From Frigidibacter sp. (lineage in GTDB: Bacteria; Pseudomonadota; Alphaproteobacteria; Rhodobacterales; Rhodobacteraceae), in assembly GCF_030695035.1 (NCBI RefSeq), contig NZ_JAUYTT010000005.1:357302-421301 (forward strand): DNA of 64,000 nt, given 5' to 3'. The notes under the pieces were generated by a model. It did no database searches, was not told the DNA's origin, and saw nothing but the letters and a program-made list of their open reading frames with translations. Numbering within the stretch: position 1 is the stretch's first letter; each line of letters begins with the position of its first letter. Below, piece after piece: positions 54,449-63,437 of this stretch. The translations under genes were made by a program, and so were the position numbers.

Positions 54449-55579
54449 TCAGGGGCGCGGGGCAGAGGCCAGAACCTTGCAGACCGCCGCGGGGTCAAGC
54501 TGCCAATCGCCCTCGGCGGTCTCGGTGACGCGCAGGTAATACTCCCGGTCCAGCCAGGTCATGAACCGGGCGCGGAAGCCCGCGTCGAAGGCCAGCGCTT
54601 CCGCGCCCGCAAAGGCGGCCCGCAGCCCCTCGGCGCTGTCTGCCACCATCACCAGCCCCGGCTGCGCCCAGAAGGCACGCCCCGTGGCAATCACCGGCTT
54701 GTCGTGGAAGAAGGCCTGCAGCCCCATTGAGGAGTTGATCGTCACCACCCCCCGGCTTGCCGCCACCTGCGCGAAGCTGTCGGAGGCGTTGTCGAGCACG
54801 ATGCGCCCGCCGGACGCCTCCGTGGCGGCCGCGATCTGCGCGGCGAGCGAGACGCGTGCCGAGGGATGTTCCTTGATCCGCAGCACCCAGCCCTCCGGCA
54901 GCGCCCGCGCCGCCTCGCCCAGGGCGGCGACGAACCCGTCAAGGCTGCCGGCCCAGCCGGCGAACAGCCGCATCTGGCTGTCATCGGGCACCTGCAGCGG
55001 CACGAACAGGAAGGGCGCGGCGCCCAGTCTCTCGGCACTCCCCTGCCCCACATCGGCCCGGCGCGAGGCGCGGGCGGCCAGCCCGGCGCCCGCTTCGCGC
55101 CAGCCCATCCCGCTGCGCGAAGGGTCCCCCATCGCCCAATCGTCATAGAACGCCCGCCCCTGCGGCACGCTGCTTTCGGCATTCACCCCCGCCGGATCGA
55201 GCGTGATCCGCCCCGGCAGCGGCGCCAGCTCCACGAACAGCCGCCGCGCGCCGGCGTCCAAGGCGCTATGCATGAAAGCGCGGCGTGATCCGGTCAGCCC
55301 GTTCCAGCACATCGCCACATGCCCCGGATGCCGCGCGAAATAGCGCCGCGCCCAGTTGTACTGCGCCGCGATCAGCGCGGCCTTCAGCGCCCGGCCAATG
55401 CGCCCCTTAGGCTGCCGCTTGGCGCGGGCCATCGCCTCGGCAGCCCGCGCCTCCGTCTCCGGAAACCCGCGCAGCGACAGGCCGATGAAGGCAAGCCGCC
55501 GCCCGCCGCCCGCCGCCGCGGCAATCGAGGCGAAGGCCGAATTCTGGCGCCGCGACCATTCGCGGGGATAGACGATCAT
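54449..55579 (-). CDS. capsule polysaccharide glycosyltransferase-like protein
   Basis: About 376 residues. FLFVPLQVPDDSQMRLF, WVLRIKEHPSARVSL and VTINSSMGLQAFFHDKPVIATG match the Capsule_synth (KpsC/KpsS) family that adds Kdo residues to lipid-linked capsule acceptors. It may instead act on another surface glycan, as no other capsule genes are present. Cytoplasmic by lack of a signal peptide. Its start is 33 bases from the right copy of the 27-bp palindrome. Confidence 0.82.
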   Translation of the reverse strand: MIVYPREWSRRQNSAFASIAAAAGGGRRLAFIGLSLRGFPETEARAAEAMARAKRQPKGRIGRALKAALIAAQYNWARRYFARHPGHVAMCWNGLTGSRRAFMHSALDAGARRLFVELAPLPGRITLDPAGVNAESSVPQGRAFYDDWAMGDPSRSGMGWREAGAGLAARASRRADVGQGSAERLGAAPFLFVPLQVPDDSQMRLFAGWAGSLDGFVAALGEAARALPEGWVLRIKEHPSARVSLAAQIAAATEASGGRIVLDNASDSFAQVAASRGVVTINSSMGLQAFFHDKPVIATGRAFWAQPGLVMVADSAEGLRAAFAGAEALAFDAGFRARFMTWLDREYYLRVTETAEGDWQLDPAAVCKVLASAPRP

Positions 55580-55612
55580 AGCTCTCGCTCCGGGCAGGGG
55601 GACTGCCCCTGT

Positions 55613-55639
55613 CTAGCCGCGACTATCGCGGCTGAAAAG
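55613..55639. repeat. 27-bp palindromic inverted repeat, right copy
   Basis: Exact reverse complement of 49960-49986, containing AGCCGCGA and TCGCGGCT around CTA. It lies between the capsule-type gene and the truncated PEP mutase fragment. Confidence 0.75.
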
Positions 55640-55648
55640 GGAGAGGCC

Positions 55649-55789
55649 CTAGGTGTTTGCCAACGCCTCGAACCCGAGGCTGGCCAGCAGCCGGGCCGAG
55701 CTTGCGTCCCAGGGGTTGGGGATGACGAAGGCGCCAGGCCCGGCGTGCAGGGCCTTGAAGCGTGCGAATTTGGCGGTTTGGTCGGGCAT
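55649..55789 (-). pseudogene. 5' fragment of PEP mutase-family gene
   Basis: Starts with MPDQTAKFARFKALHAGPG and continues to SLGFEALANT, then a stop. It is the first 46 codons of the gene at 50582, about 95% identical, cut at the right edge of the inverted duplication. Confidence 0.87.
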
Positions 55790-56051
55790 GGGGGCCTCCG
55801 GAATGTGGGTTGAGGCAAGCATAGCAGGGCAGAACATAAATGGAACATATGTTGGTGCGGCCCAGTGCGCTGACATGAAGTGTGCCAGAATGGGTCTGAG
55901 GCCGCCCTTTCAGAACTCGCCGCTTACAGCAGCAGCCCGAGACGAGAGAGTGTCAGCCGCGACTGTCGACACAGGGCTTCATTCCTGCCTCCGCGATAAT
56001 AGCTGAGCGCGATGACAGCCCCGTAGAGCGCCCAGCCCTTCGCCCGCAGCC
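55652..56051 (-). repeat. inverted duplication, right copy
   Basis: Reverse-complement partner of 50321-50720. Contains the end of the intact kinase gene, the spacer and the start of the truncated PEP mutase gene. The two copies bracket a segment of about 4.9 kb with asd. Confidence 0.88.
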
Positions 56052-56811
56052 AATCATCATCCGCAAGACCAAGCCTGTCCCGGAAAGCGCCCTGGTCGGA
56101 AGGATCGACCCAGGACCACGCGGCGGCGTAATCGGCCGCCGGATCGCCCACGGCCGACAGCCCCCAGTCGATCACCCCGTAGAGCAGACCGCCCCGGGCG
56201 ATCAGGTTGTCGGCCTTGAGGTCGCCATGCAGCCAGACCGGAGCATGGCCGAAGCCTGCCCCGCCGGCGTCGTGCCAGAGGCTTCGGGCGCGCACCGTGT
56301 CGATCTCATCCGCCAGCGTGTCGATGGCGGGGAGCGTCGCGGCCGTCAGACTAGTCAGTGCAACGCCCCGCCGGCTGTTCATCGCTCCTGCTGCCGGGGC
56401 GCCGGCTGTCTCTATCCGGTGCAGGGCCTTCAGGAAATCCGCGAGCGCCAAGGCGGCTGCCTGCCTGTCTGCAATGTGCTGGGGCGTGGCGATCTGCCCG
56501 TCGATCCAGTCAAAGATGCCGAAGTCGAAGGCAATGCCAAGCTCCGTGCGCCCCCGAAACCTCAGGATCGGCACCTCCAGTGGCAGGCCCGCGAAGTGTG
56601 GGAGCCAGTCGAGCTCTTTCGCCAGAAGAGGCACAGCCGATGGTCGCCTCGGAATCCGGAGCGAAAGCCGATCCCCCAGCCGGTAGATCGCGTTGTCGGT
56701 TCCGGTAGAGGCAATACGATGCAGCGGCAGGTCGGCCCAGTGCGGGGCCTGATCCCGCAGAAGGCGGTGGACGAAGGCGTCGTCGGTACGAATCTCGTTA
56801 GGGTGCATCAT
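55924..56811 (-). CDS. aminoglycoside phosphotransferase-family kinase
   Basis: About 295 residues. Brenner motif WLHGDLKADNLIARGG and the metal-binding GVIDWGLSAVGDPAADYAAAW are intact; the N-terminal TDNAIYRLGDRLSLRIPRR fits the ATP-binding lobe. Members phosphorylate antibiotics, sugars or metabolites, so a resistance role should not be assumed. Starts at 56820 (GTG), 56811 and 56808 compete. Its 3' end is duplicated at 50321-50446. Confidence 0.88.
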   Translation of the reverse strand: MMHPNEIRTDDAFVHRLLRDQAPHWADLPLHRIASTGTDNAIYRLGDRLSLRIPRRPSAVPLLAKELDWLPHFAGLPLEVPILRFRGRTELGIAFDFGIFDWIDGQIATPQHIADRQAAALALADFLKALHRIETAGAPAAGAMNSRRGVALTSLTAATLPAIDTLADEIDTVRARSLWHDAGGAGFGHAPVWLHGDLKADNLIARGGLLYGVIDWGLSAVGDPAADYAAAWSWVDPSDQGAFRDRLGLADDDWLRAKGWALYGAVIALSYYRGGRNEALCRQSRLTLSRLGLLL

Positions 56812-56862
56812 CGCACCCACGTAAACCGGCGCGATGACGGCCCCGTGTCAGCCCGGATCAAT

Positions 56863-57378
56863 TCAAGCAGCGCGGCCCTTGCGGCAGGGCGGCGTCGGCA
56901 AGCGCCTCTCGGCCCTTGCGCCCGGCAGCGCCCCTTCGGAAAGCACCTGCCCCGGAAACGCCGCCCGGAACCGCAGGGTCAGGTCCGCCAGCGGTTGGCC
57001 AAGCGCGGCGCTGTCGATCAGGCGGTGGTCGGCGGGCCATGTGTGCAGCGCGAGAACGCCGTCCTCGCCCAGCCGCAGCACGAAGCCCGCGGCACGCAGG
57101 CGCGATTGCAGGTCGAGCCAGCCAAGCGCCTCGGTGAAGGCCAGCTGAACGGCGAAGGGCGGCACGGACCCCTGCTCATCCTCAGCCTGTGCATCCCTCT
57201 GCGGCGGCTTGGGCGGCCCCGCCGCATCCCCGGCAAAGACGTGATGGAGCGTCGAGCGGACCAGGTCATGCGGCGTTACCCCGGCGGCGTGCGCGGCGCG
57301 GCCGATGGCGGCGATCAGCTTTACAGGCAGGTTCAGCGAGACGAGACGCATGGATGTCACCGGGCGCATGGGGTTCAT
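56863..57378 (-). CDS. hypothetical protein with ribbon-helix-helix-like N-terminus
   Basis: About 171 residues, not assigned to a named family. The N-terminus MRLVSLNLPVKLIAAIGRAA, AHAAGVTPHDLVRSTL resembles a ribbon-helix-helix DNA-binding motif. The middle has an acidic/proline linker, and the C-terminal half carries LQSRLRAAGFVLRLGEDGVL, suggesting a second small domain. Starts at 57378, 57369 and 57351 are possible. It lies between the kinase and carbonic anhydrase genes. Confidence 0.6.
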   Translation of the reverse strand: MNPMRPVTSMRLVSLNLPVKLIAAIGRAAHAAGVTPHDLVRSTLHHVFAGDAAGPPKPPQRDAQAEDEQGSVPPFAVQLAFTEALGWLDLQSRLRAAGFVLRLGEDGVLALHTWPADHRLIDSAALGQPLADLTLRFRAAFPGQVLSEGALPGARAERRLPTPPCRKGRAA

Positions 57379-57447
57379 GCGCCCGAGGCTGACCGATTCC
57401 GGTTAAGGCCGGGTTTGCGGCGAGGCGGTCAGGCGCCCCGCCGGCGG

Positions 57448-58095
57448 TTACACCGTGACGAAGCCGCCGCTGGCCGGATCATAATGCATCAAGGTGCCGT
57501 CGCCGATGTTGTTCCACAGCCCGTGGATCGACATTTCCTGCGATTCGACCGCCGCCTTGACGAAGGGGAAGCCCATCAGGTTTTCAAGGCTGATCAGCAC
57601 CGCCTGCTGTTCCAGCGCGCGGATGCGCTCGCCCTCGGGCAGGCCCGCGACCCGCTCGTAGCCGGGGCGCAGGATGTCCATCCAGCGGCCGACGAAGCTG
57701 GTGCGCTCCTCCAGCTCCGGCGCGTGGCCCGAGCACATGTCGTGGCAGCCGCGCACGCCGCCGCATTGCGAATGGCCCATCACGATCAGATGCGCGACCT
57801 TCAGCGCCGTCACCGCATATTCCACCGCGGCCGAGGTGCCGTGATAATCGCCGTCGGGCGCATAGGGCGGCACCAGGTTGGCGATGTTGCGGTGAATGAA
57901 GAACTCGCCGGTGTCGGCCCCGAAGATCGAGGTGACATGCACCCGGCTGTCGCAGCAGGAGATCACCATGGCGCGCGGATGCTGGCCGTCTTCGGAAAGA
58001 CGGCGATACCAGACGCGGTTTTCGGTGAAGGTGGTCGCGCGCCAGCCCTGATAGCGCTGGATCAGATACGAGGGCAGGGGTCTAGCATTTTGCAT
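57448..58095 (-). CDS. beta-class carbonic anhydrase
   Basis: About 215 residues. Zinc ligands CCDSRV and MGHSQCGGVRG, and the HRNIANLVPPY block are all present. It interconverts CO2 and bicarbonate in the cytoplasm. The frame is open further upstream, but ATG 58095 follows GGAGCCACAT. Monocistronic. Confidence 0.93.
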   Translation of the reverse strand: MQNARPLPSYLIQRYQGWRATTFTENRVWYRRLSEDGQHPRAMVISCCDSRVHVTSIFGADTGEFFIHRNIANLVPPYAPDGDYHGTSAAVEYAVTALKVAHLIVMGHSQCGGVRGCHDMCSGHAPELEERTSFVGRWMDILRPGYERVAGLPEGERIRALEQQAVLISLENLMGFPFVKAAVESQEMSIHGLWNNIGDGTLMHYDPASGGFVTV

Positions 58096-58256
58096 ATGTG
58101 GCTCCTGGCGTCCCGGTCGAAGGAAGGCTGACCTGAGATACGCGAGCATTCGCGGAAATTCGAGGGTATTTCTGCGCGCGCATCAATGATTTCTTGAGGG
58201 CTGCCCGTGAGTCTGGCGCTTGGCGTGGGGGCGCCGGGACGAAGGGGTGATGGGTG

Positions 58257-58667
58257 ATGCAATCTGTAAGGCGTCGCGGCGCGGCGCGGGGTGCCGTGCT
58301 GGCCTGGCTCGTGCATGAGGAAGGGGTGCGGCTGGATGGCGACCGGCTGGTCGCGCTTTATGCCGAACTGGGCGAGGCGGGGGCCGAGGCGGTGATCTGC
58401 CGCGCGATGGAGGATCTGGCAACGGCGCTGACCGATCTGCAGCGGCTGGCGGTGGCCCGCGATCTGGCGCCGATGCCGGGCCGGGCGCGGGCGCTGGCGC
58501 AGATCGCGGGCGATGTGGGCATGGACAGCCTGTGCCGGGTTGCCCTGGACGCGGCGGAATGCGCCGGGCGGGGCGATGTGCCGGCGCTGGCGGCGGTACT
58601 GGCGCGGCTGGTGCGGATCGGGGACAGGTCGCTGACGGCGGTGTGGGATTTGCAGGACCGGGATTGA
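58257..58667 (+). CDS. hypothetical helical protein
   Basis: About 136 residues, almost wholly alpha-helical by its Ala/Leu/Arg pattern (AVLAWLVHEEGVRLDGDRLV, AMEDLATALTDLQRLAVARD). The composition and third-position GC look coding. I do not recognise the family. An overlapping GTG one codon upstream is an alternative start; the tail ends in LQDRD. Confidence 0.65.
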   Translation: MQSVRRRGAARGAVLAWLVHEEGVRLDGDRLVALYAELGEAGAEAVICRAMEDLATALTDLQRLAVARDLAPMPGRARALAQIAGDVGMDSLCRVALDAAECAGRGDVPALAAVLARLVRIGDRSLTAVWDLQDRD

Positions 58668-59068
58668 AGGGGGGGCGGTGTGGGGCTCATCTGCTGATGT
58701 GACCCTGTCCAGAAGGCCCATCTGGGCACTTTGACCGACAAAGGCGTTGCGCAGAGTTTCGGCCGTCGACGAAATTCTGCTGTGCCCGCCCCCCCCGAGG
58801 GCGGGCACATTCGTGCCCACCGGGGCGGTCACAGCAGAATTTGGAGCCGTGAGGGCCAAGCTTCACCCCCCTTGCCCTGCGGCTTGCGCCTCCGGGCGCG
58901 CGGCGCGGGTGACTTGCCACTGGCAAGTCCCCTGATCGCGCCGCGCACCATCCTGCAATGGTGTCGCTGCCCTGGGCGGGCGTAGGGGCTGAGCCACGAA
59001 CCCCGCCCCTTGCAGGCCCCTGCCAAAGGGCTAGGCTGCGGCCAACGCAACCACCCCGAGGCCCGTCC
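58668..59068. other. 401-bp gene-free stretch with stacked palindromes
   Basis: No coding region is supported. It contains AAATTCTGCTGTG (about 58770) and its exact inverse CACAGCAGAATTT (about 58829), and downstream GCGCGGCGCG (58898-58907) with its inverse (58937-58946), enclosing GACTTGCCACTGGCAAGTC, a perfect palindrome around one base. Such nesting suggests a structured RNA or a MITE-like remnant. Confidence 0.5.
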
Positions 59069-60457
59069 ATGTCCCTGTCTTTCGCCGATCCCGCCGCCCC
59101 CTCGCTGCCGCTGCATGTCGTGGACAAGGTCGGGCTCGCCGCCTGGCGAGACAGCCTGCCCGCATCGGCGCAGGCTTGGCTGACGGGGGCGGGTTTCGCC
59201 GCCGGACTGGGCGAGATCTGTCTGTTGCCGGGAGCGGATGGCGCGCTGGCGGGCGCTGCTATCGGCTATGGCGATGCGGCGGCGCGGGCGCGGGGGCGGT
59301 TCTGGCTGGCGAAGGCGGCCGAGGCTCTGCCGGCGGGCGCGTGGCATCTGCAGGGGGATCTGCCAGCCGAGGAGCTGGAGGAGGCCGCCTTGGGCTGGCT
59401 GCTGGCGGGCTATCGCTTCGGGCGCTACCGCGCCGCGAGTGCCGCCCCCGTTGCATTGCTCAAGGCCCCCGAGGGCGTGGATGCCGCGCGGCTGGAGATC
59501 ATCGCCAATGCCGAGGCGCTGACGCGGGATCTGATCAACACCCCCGCCTCGGACCTTGGGCCCGAGGAGCTGGAGGCGGCCTTTGCCGATCTCGCCGCGC
59601 GGTTCGGCGCCGACGTCAAGGTGATCCGCGGCGAGGACCTGCTGGCGCAGAACCTGCCGATGATCCATGCCGTCGGCCGCGCCTCGCCTCGCGCGCCGCG
59701 GCTCTTGGACATGCGCTGGGGCGGCGAAGGCCCGCGGCTGACGCTGGTCGGCAAGGGCGTGTGCTTCGATACCGGCGGGCTGGACCTGAAGCCCGCTTCC
59801 GGCATGGGGCTGATGAAGAAGGACATGGGCGGCGCCGCCACGGTGATGGGGCTGGCGCAGATGATCATGGGCCTTGGCCTGAAGCTGCGGCTGCGGGTGC
59901 TGGTCCCGGCGGTGGAGAATGCGGTGGCGGGCAATGCGATGCGCCCGCAGGATATCCTGACCAGCCGCAAGGGCCTGACGGTGGAGGTGAACAACACCGA
60001 TGCCGAGGGGCGGCTGATCCTGGCCGATGCGCTGGCGCTGGCGGATGAAGAGGCGCCCGACTGCCTGATCTGCATGGCGACGCTGACCGGATCGGCGCGG
60101 GTGGCGCTCGGCCCGGACCTGCCACCGTTCTACACGGATGACGAGGCGCTGGCGGCAGCGATCACCACCGGTGCGGCGCGGGCGCGCGACCCGCTGTGGC
60201 GGATGCCGTTCTGGACGCCCTATGACCCGCTGATCGAGCCGGGCATTGCCGATCTGGACAATGCCCCCGCCGGGCCGATGGCCGGGTCGATCACCGCGGC
60301 GCTGTTCCTGCGGCGGTTCGTGACCGAGACGCCCCGCTTCGTGCATTTCGACCTTTACGGCTGGCAGCCGGTTGCCGCGCCCGCCCGCCCGAAAGGCGCC
60401 GCGGCGCAGGGCGCAAGGGCGCTGCTGGCTGCGCTTCCGGAGATCCTCGAGCTATGA
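59069..60457 (+). CDS. leucyl aminopeptidase (M17) family protein
   Basis: About 462 residues. The M17 signature VNNTDAEGRLILADAL and the metal-binding GKGVCFDTGGLDLKPASGM, MKKDMGGAATVMG are intact. Cytoplasmic hexameric metallopeptidase cleaving N-terminal residues. ATG 59069 follows GAGG. Coupled by a four-base overlap to the NlpC/P60 gene, a pairing found widely in Rhodobacteraceae. Confidence 0.92.
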   Translation: MSLSFADPAAPSLPLHVVDKVGLAAWRDSLPASAQAWLTGAGFAAGLGEICLLPGADGALAGAAIGYGDAAARARGRFWLAKAAEALPAGAWHLQGDLPAEELEEAALGWLLAGYRFGRYRAASAAPVALLKAPEGVDAARLEIIANAEALTRDLINTPASDLGPEELEAAFADLAARFGADVKVIRGEDLLAQNLPMIHAVGRASPRAPRLLDMRWGGEGPRLTLVGKGVCFDTGGLDLKPASGMGLMKKDMGGAATVMGLAQMIMGLGLKLRLRVLVPAVENAVAGNAMRPQDILTSRKGLTVEVNNTDAEGRLILADALALADEEAPDCLICMATLTGSARVALGPDLPPFYTDDEALAAAITTGAARARDPLWRMPFWTPYDPLIEPGIADLDNAPAGPMAGSITAALFLRRFVTETPRFVHFDLYGWQPVAAPARPKGAAAQGARALLAALPEILEL

Positions 60458-61281
60458 CCGACCGCCGCCTGACACCCGCCACGCCGCGCATCGCCCTCGC
60501 CTCGCTGCAAGGCACGTTGGAGGCCCCCGCCTGGACCAATGGCAGCCCCGCCCGCATCGCCGCGCCGCTGGCCGATCTTCTCGCCAGCCCCGGGGGGGCG
60601 CGGGACCGGCAGGTGCTGTTCGGCGAGCGGGTGACGGTGGTCGAGCGGCATCAGGGCTTTGGCTTCGTGCAGGCGGCGAAGGACGGCTATTGCGGCTGGG
60701 TGGCAGAGGCGGCGCTTGGGCCGGACGTGGCGCCGACGCACCGCATCTCGGCCCCCGCCACGCATCTCTACCTTGCGCCAAAGCTGTCCACGCCGGACGT
60801 CTGCACGCTGTCCTTTGGCGCCCTGCTGACCATCGTGGCGGAGCATGAGCGCTTTGCCGAGACCCATGACGGCTTCTTCGTCCCCCGCGCCCATATCGCC
60901 CCGGCGGATGAGACCGAGGCGGATGCGGTGACGGTGGCGGAGCTGTTCCTGGGCACGCCCTATCTGTGGGGCGGCAACTCCCGCGCCGGGATCGACTGTT
61001 CGGGGCTGGTGCAGGCGGCACTGCTGGCTTGCGGCGTGGCGTGCCCGGGTGACAGTGACCAGCAGCGCGAGGCGCTTGGCCATCTGGTCCCGTCGCACGG
61101 GCCGTTCCAGCGCGGCGATCTGTTCTTCTGGCCCGGGCATGTGGCGATGGCGGTGGATGGGCAGCGGCTGATCCATGCCAACGGCTTCCGGGCTGCGACG
61201 AGTTATGAGGGCATCGAGACCTGCATCGCCCGGATCGAGGCGCAGGGCGAGGGTCCGCTGCTGGGTGTGAAGCGGCTGTAG
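60454..61281 (+). CDS. NlpC/P60 (C40) peptidase with SH3-like domains
   Basis: About 275 residues. Two SH3-like regions (about 20-140) precede the catalytic part: Cys in GIDCSGLVQAALLACGV and His in FFWPGHVAMAVDG. It should cleave peptidoglycan stem peptides or cell-wall fragments. No signal peptide is seen, so it may act on recycled muropeptides in the cytoplasm together with the upstream aminopeptidase. Confidence 0.9.
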   Translation: MTDRRLTPATPRIALASLQGTLEAPAWTNGSPARIAAPLADLLASPGGARDRQVLFGERVTVVERHQGFGFVQAAKDGYCGWVAEAALGPDVAPTHRISAPATHLYLAPKLSTPDVCTLSFGALLTIVAEHERFAETHDGFFVPRAHIAPADETEADAVTVAELFLGTPYLWGGNSRAGIDCSGLVQAALLACGVACPGDSDQQREALGHLVPSHGPFQRGDLFFWPGHVAMAVDGQRLIHANGFRAATSYEGIETCIARIEAQGEGPLLGVKRL

Positions 61282-61285
61282 CGCT

Positions 61286-61639
61286 TCAGTCCACGGGCCG
61301 GATTAGCTTGCGCTCCAGCACCCGCAGCACGGTCGGCAGATCCTGCCCGCGCCGCAGCACCTGCCCGTCCATGCCGATCACCGCGTAGAGCCCCTGCTTG
61401 CCACGCAGGCGGGGGCGCTTCTCGATGCGGTAGAGCGGGTTCTCGGCGCTGCGCCGGAAGACGGAAAACACCGCCACCTCGCGCAGAAAGCTCATCCCGT
61501 AGTCGCGCCACTCGCCCGCCGCGACCATGCGGCCGTAAAGCTGCAGCAGCGCCGACAACTCGGCACGGTCGAAGGCCACCTGATCGGGGATCATGGCGGC
61601 ACCGGGGCCGGGGATGGGCGGGGGTGTGAACACCGACAT
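61286..61639 (-). CDS. DUF2794 family protein
   Basis: About 117 residues, alphaproteobacterial family of unknown function. VAFDRAELSALLQLYGRMVAAGEWRDY and the basic LYRIEKRPRLRGKQGLYAVIG stretch match. Start 61639 gives family length; ATG 61594 is another choice. Ends four bases from the convergent NlpC/P60 stop. Confidence 0.88.
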   Translation of the reverse strand: MSVFTPPPIPGPGAAMIPDQVAFDRAELSALLQLYGRMVAAGEWRDYGMSFLREVAVFSVFRRSAENPLYRIEKRPRLRGKQGLYAVIGMDGQVLRRGQDLPTVLRVLERKLIRPVD

Positions 61640-61757
61640 GACGGGAGTGTGACAAGTCGGCGGCGGCAAAGCAAGCGGGGGTTGGGGGGGCGGTGTCCGA
61701 GCTGAGGGCCTGCTCTCCTTGCAGCGACAAGCGCTGTCACCCTTCTCACCCCTATCC

Positions 61758-61948
61758 TTGGCGAAGGCCATCGCCTTCGCCACGCGGTGACTTTTCCGCT
61801 GGCACCGGACGGGCCTCAAAGGCCCGGCCAGCGCCCGACCCGCCCTCGGCGGGCGCTGGCCTCATTCGGTCTTGCGCGGCCGATGGCTCCGGTGGCAGTC
61901 GCCCCGCACGGGCGGGGCGAGGCAGTGCCTCGCCTTTTCCCGCCCGAA
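61758..61948. repeat. palindrome-rich dispersed repeat, copy B
   Basis: Reverse-complement relative of 43671-43885: GGCGAAGGCCATCGCCTTCGCC, GGGCCTCAAAGGCCC, and GCGAGGCAGTGCCTCGC occur in the mirrored order. It occupies half of a 394-base gap (61640-62033) with no genes. Confidence 0.7.
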
Positions 61949-62033
61949 CTGAGAGGCTTTCTGAGGAACCAACCCTTCCCCGCCCGCCCCCGCATTGCTA
62001 GCAATGGGGCAGGACAGGACGGAGGAGACCCCC

Positions 62034-62891
62034 ATGAAACTGCTGCGCTATGGACCGAAGGGGCAGGAGAAGCCCGGGCTGCTGGATGCCGAAGGCCGCG
62101 TGCGCGATCTGTCGGGCATCGTCCCCGACCTTGCCGGCGAGGCGCTGCTGCCCGGCAGCCTGCGCCGGATCGCGGCGCTGGATGAGGGAACGCTGCCGCT
62201 GGTCGAAGGCACGCCGCAACAGGGCCTGCGGCTGGGCCCATGCGTTGCCGGCACGCAGAAGTTCATCGCCATCGGGCTCAACTACGCGGACCACGCCGCC
62301 GAATCCGGGATGGCCGTCCCCTCCGAACCGGTGGTGTTCAACAAATGGACCAGCTGCATCTCTGGCCCCGATGACGATGTCGAACTCCCCCGCGACTCCG
62401 TGAAAACCGATTGGGAGGTGGAGCTCGGTGTCGTCATCGGCCAGGGCGGGCGGTATATCGACGAGGCAAGCGCGCTTACCCACGTCGCCGGCTATTGCGT
62501 CGTCAATGACGTGTCGGAACGCGAATGGCAGACCGAACGGGGCGGCACCTGGGACAAAGGCAAGGGTTTCGACACGTTCGGCCCCGTCGGCCCCTGGCTG
62601 GTGACGCCCGACGAGATCGCCGACATCGCCGCCCTCGCCATGTGGCTCGACGTGGACGGCCAGCGCATGCAGACCGGCAGCACCGCCACCATGATCTTCG
62701 GCGTGGCCGAGATCATCGCCTATGTCAGCCGCTTCCTGACCCTGACCCCCGGCGACATAATCACCACCGGCACCCCGCCCGGCGTCGGCATGGGCATGCG
62801 CCCGCCGCGCTATCTGAAGGCGGGCGAGGTGATGCGGCTGGGGATCGACGGGCTGGGGGTGCAGACGCAGAGGGTGGTGGCGCCGCGTTAG
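62034..62891 (+). CDS. fumarylacetoacetate hydrolase-family protein
   Basis: About 285 residues. FIAIGLNYADHAAESG, EPVVFNKWTSCI, DWEVELGVVIG with metal-binding acids and TGTPPGVGMGM are characteristic of the FAH fold used by ureidoglycolate lyase-like and oxo-acid hydrolases. It follows GGAGGAG. No catabolic neighbours are present, so the substrate is open. Confidence 0.9.
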   Translation: MKLLRYGPKGQEKPGLLDAEGRVRDLSGIVPDLAGEALLPGSLRRIAALDEGTLPLVEGTPQQGLRLGPCVAGTQKFIAIGLNYADHAAESGMAVPSEPVVFNKWTSCISGPDDDVELPRDSVKTDWEVELGVVIGQGGRYIDEASALTHVAGYCVVNDVSEREWQTERGGTWDKGKGFDTFGPVGPWLVTPDEIADIAALAMWLDVDGQRMQTGSTATMIFGVAEIIAYVSRFLTLTPGDIITTGTPPGVGMGMRPPRYLKAGEVMRLGIDGLGVQTQRVVAPR

Positions 62892-62996
62892 GTTGACATT
62901 CGCGTGACCCCACGGAAGCCTGTCTTCTGCAGGTCACACTGCGTCGTATAGTCGGTCCGTTCGTACCCGTCAGCAACCCAATCAGGGAGCCAGCCA

Positions 62997-63431
62997 TTGA
63001 AACTGCAAGCGAAAATCGTCGGCCTTAGCCTTATCCTCGTGGCCGGTATGGCCGTCGCCAAGGAAGGCGTGACCAACCCCGTCGTCAAGGAGCGGATGGA
63101 CCTGATGCAGGTGGTGCGGGTCAATACCGGCACGCTGGGCGACATGGCCTCGGGCAAGGCGCCCTTCGACGCCGCCAAGGCCGCCGAGGCGCAGGCCGCG
63201 CTGGTGGCGGCTGCCGCGGACATTCCGGCGAAGTTCGAGCCCGAGGAAACCGATCCGGTGGCCGAAGCCAAACCCGAGATCTGGATGATGTTCGACGAGT
63301 TCACCGCCAAGGCGAAATCGCTGGAAGAGGCGGCGGCCGCGGTCGATACCGCCTCGCTCGACGGGGTCAAGGCCGGGATGGGGCCGGTGGGCGCCTCGTG
63401 CAAGGCCTGCCACACCGACTACCGGATGTAA
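62997..63431 (+). CDS. class II cytochrome c (c'/c-556 type)
   Basis: About 144 residues. A signal peptide (IVGLSLILVAGMAVA) exports it to the periplasm. The haem site CKACHTDYR is at the C-terminus (135-143), as in cytochromes c' and c-556, after a four-helix body. Met34 and Met37 (KERMDLMQ) could give a sixth ligand, which would favour c-556. TTG start at 62997, preceded by AGGGAG. Role in electron transfer or NO binding is inferred. Confidence 0.9.
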   Translation: MKLQAKIVGLSLILVAGMAVAKEGVTNPVVKERMDLMQVVRVNTGTLGDMASGKAPFDAAKAAEAQAALVAAAADIPAKFEPEETDPVAEAKPEIWMMFDEFTAKAKSLEEAAAAVDTASLDGVKAGMGPVGASCKACHTDYRM

Positions 63432-63437
63432 GGCCAA

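Noticed and set aside
50321..56051. Composite transposon bounded by the inverted copies
   Set aside because: The copies are host gene fragments, not IS ends; only one decayed transposase end is present on one side.
55924..56811. Antibiotic-resistance gene
   Set aside because: The kinase family is broad, the gene has host-like codon use and no resistance context; calling it resistance would be unsupported.
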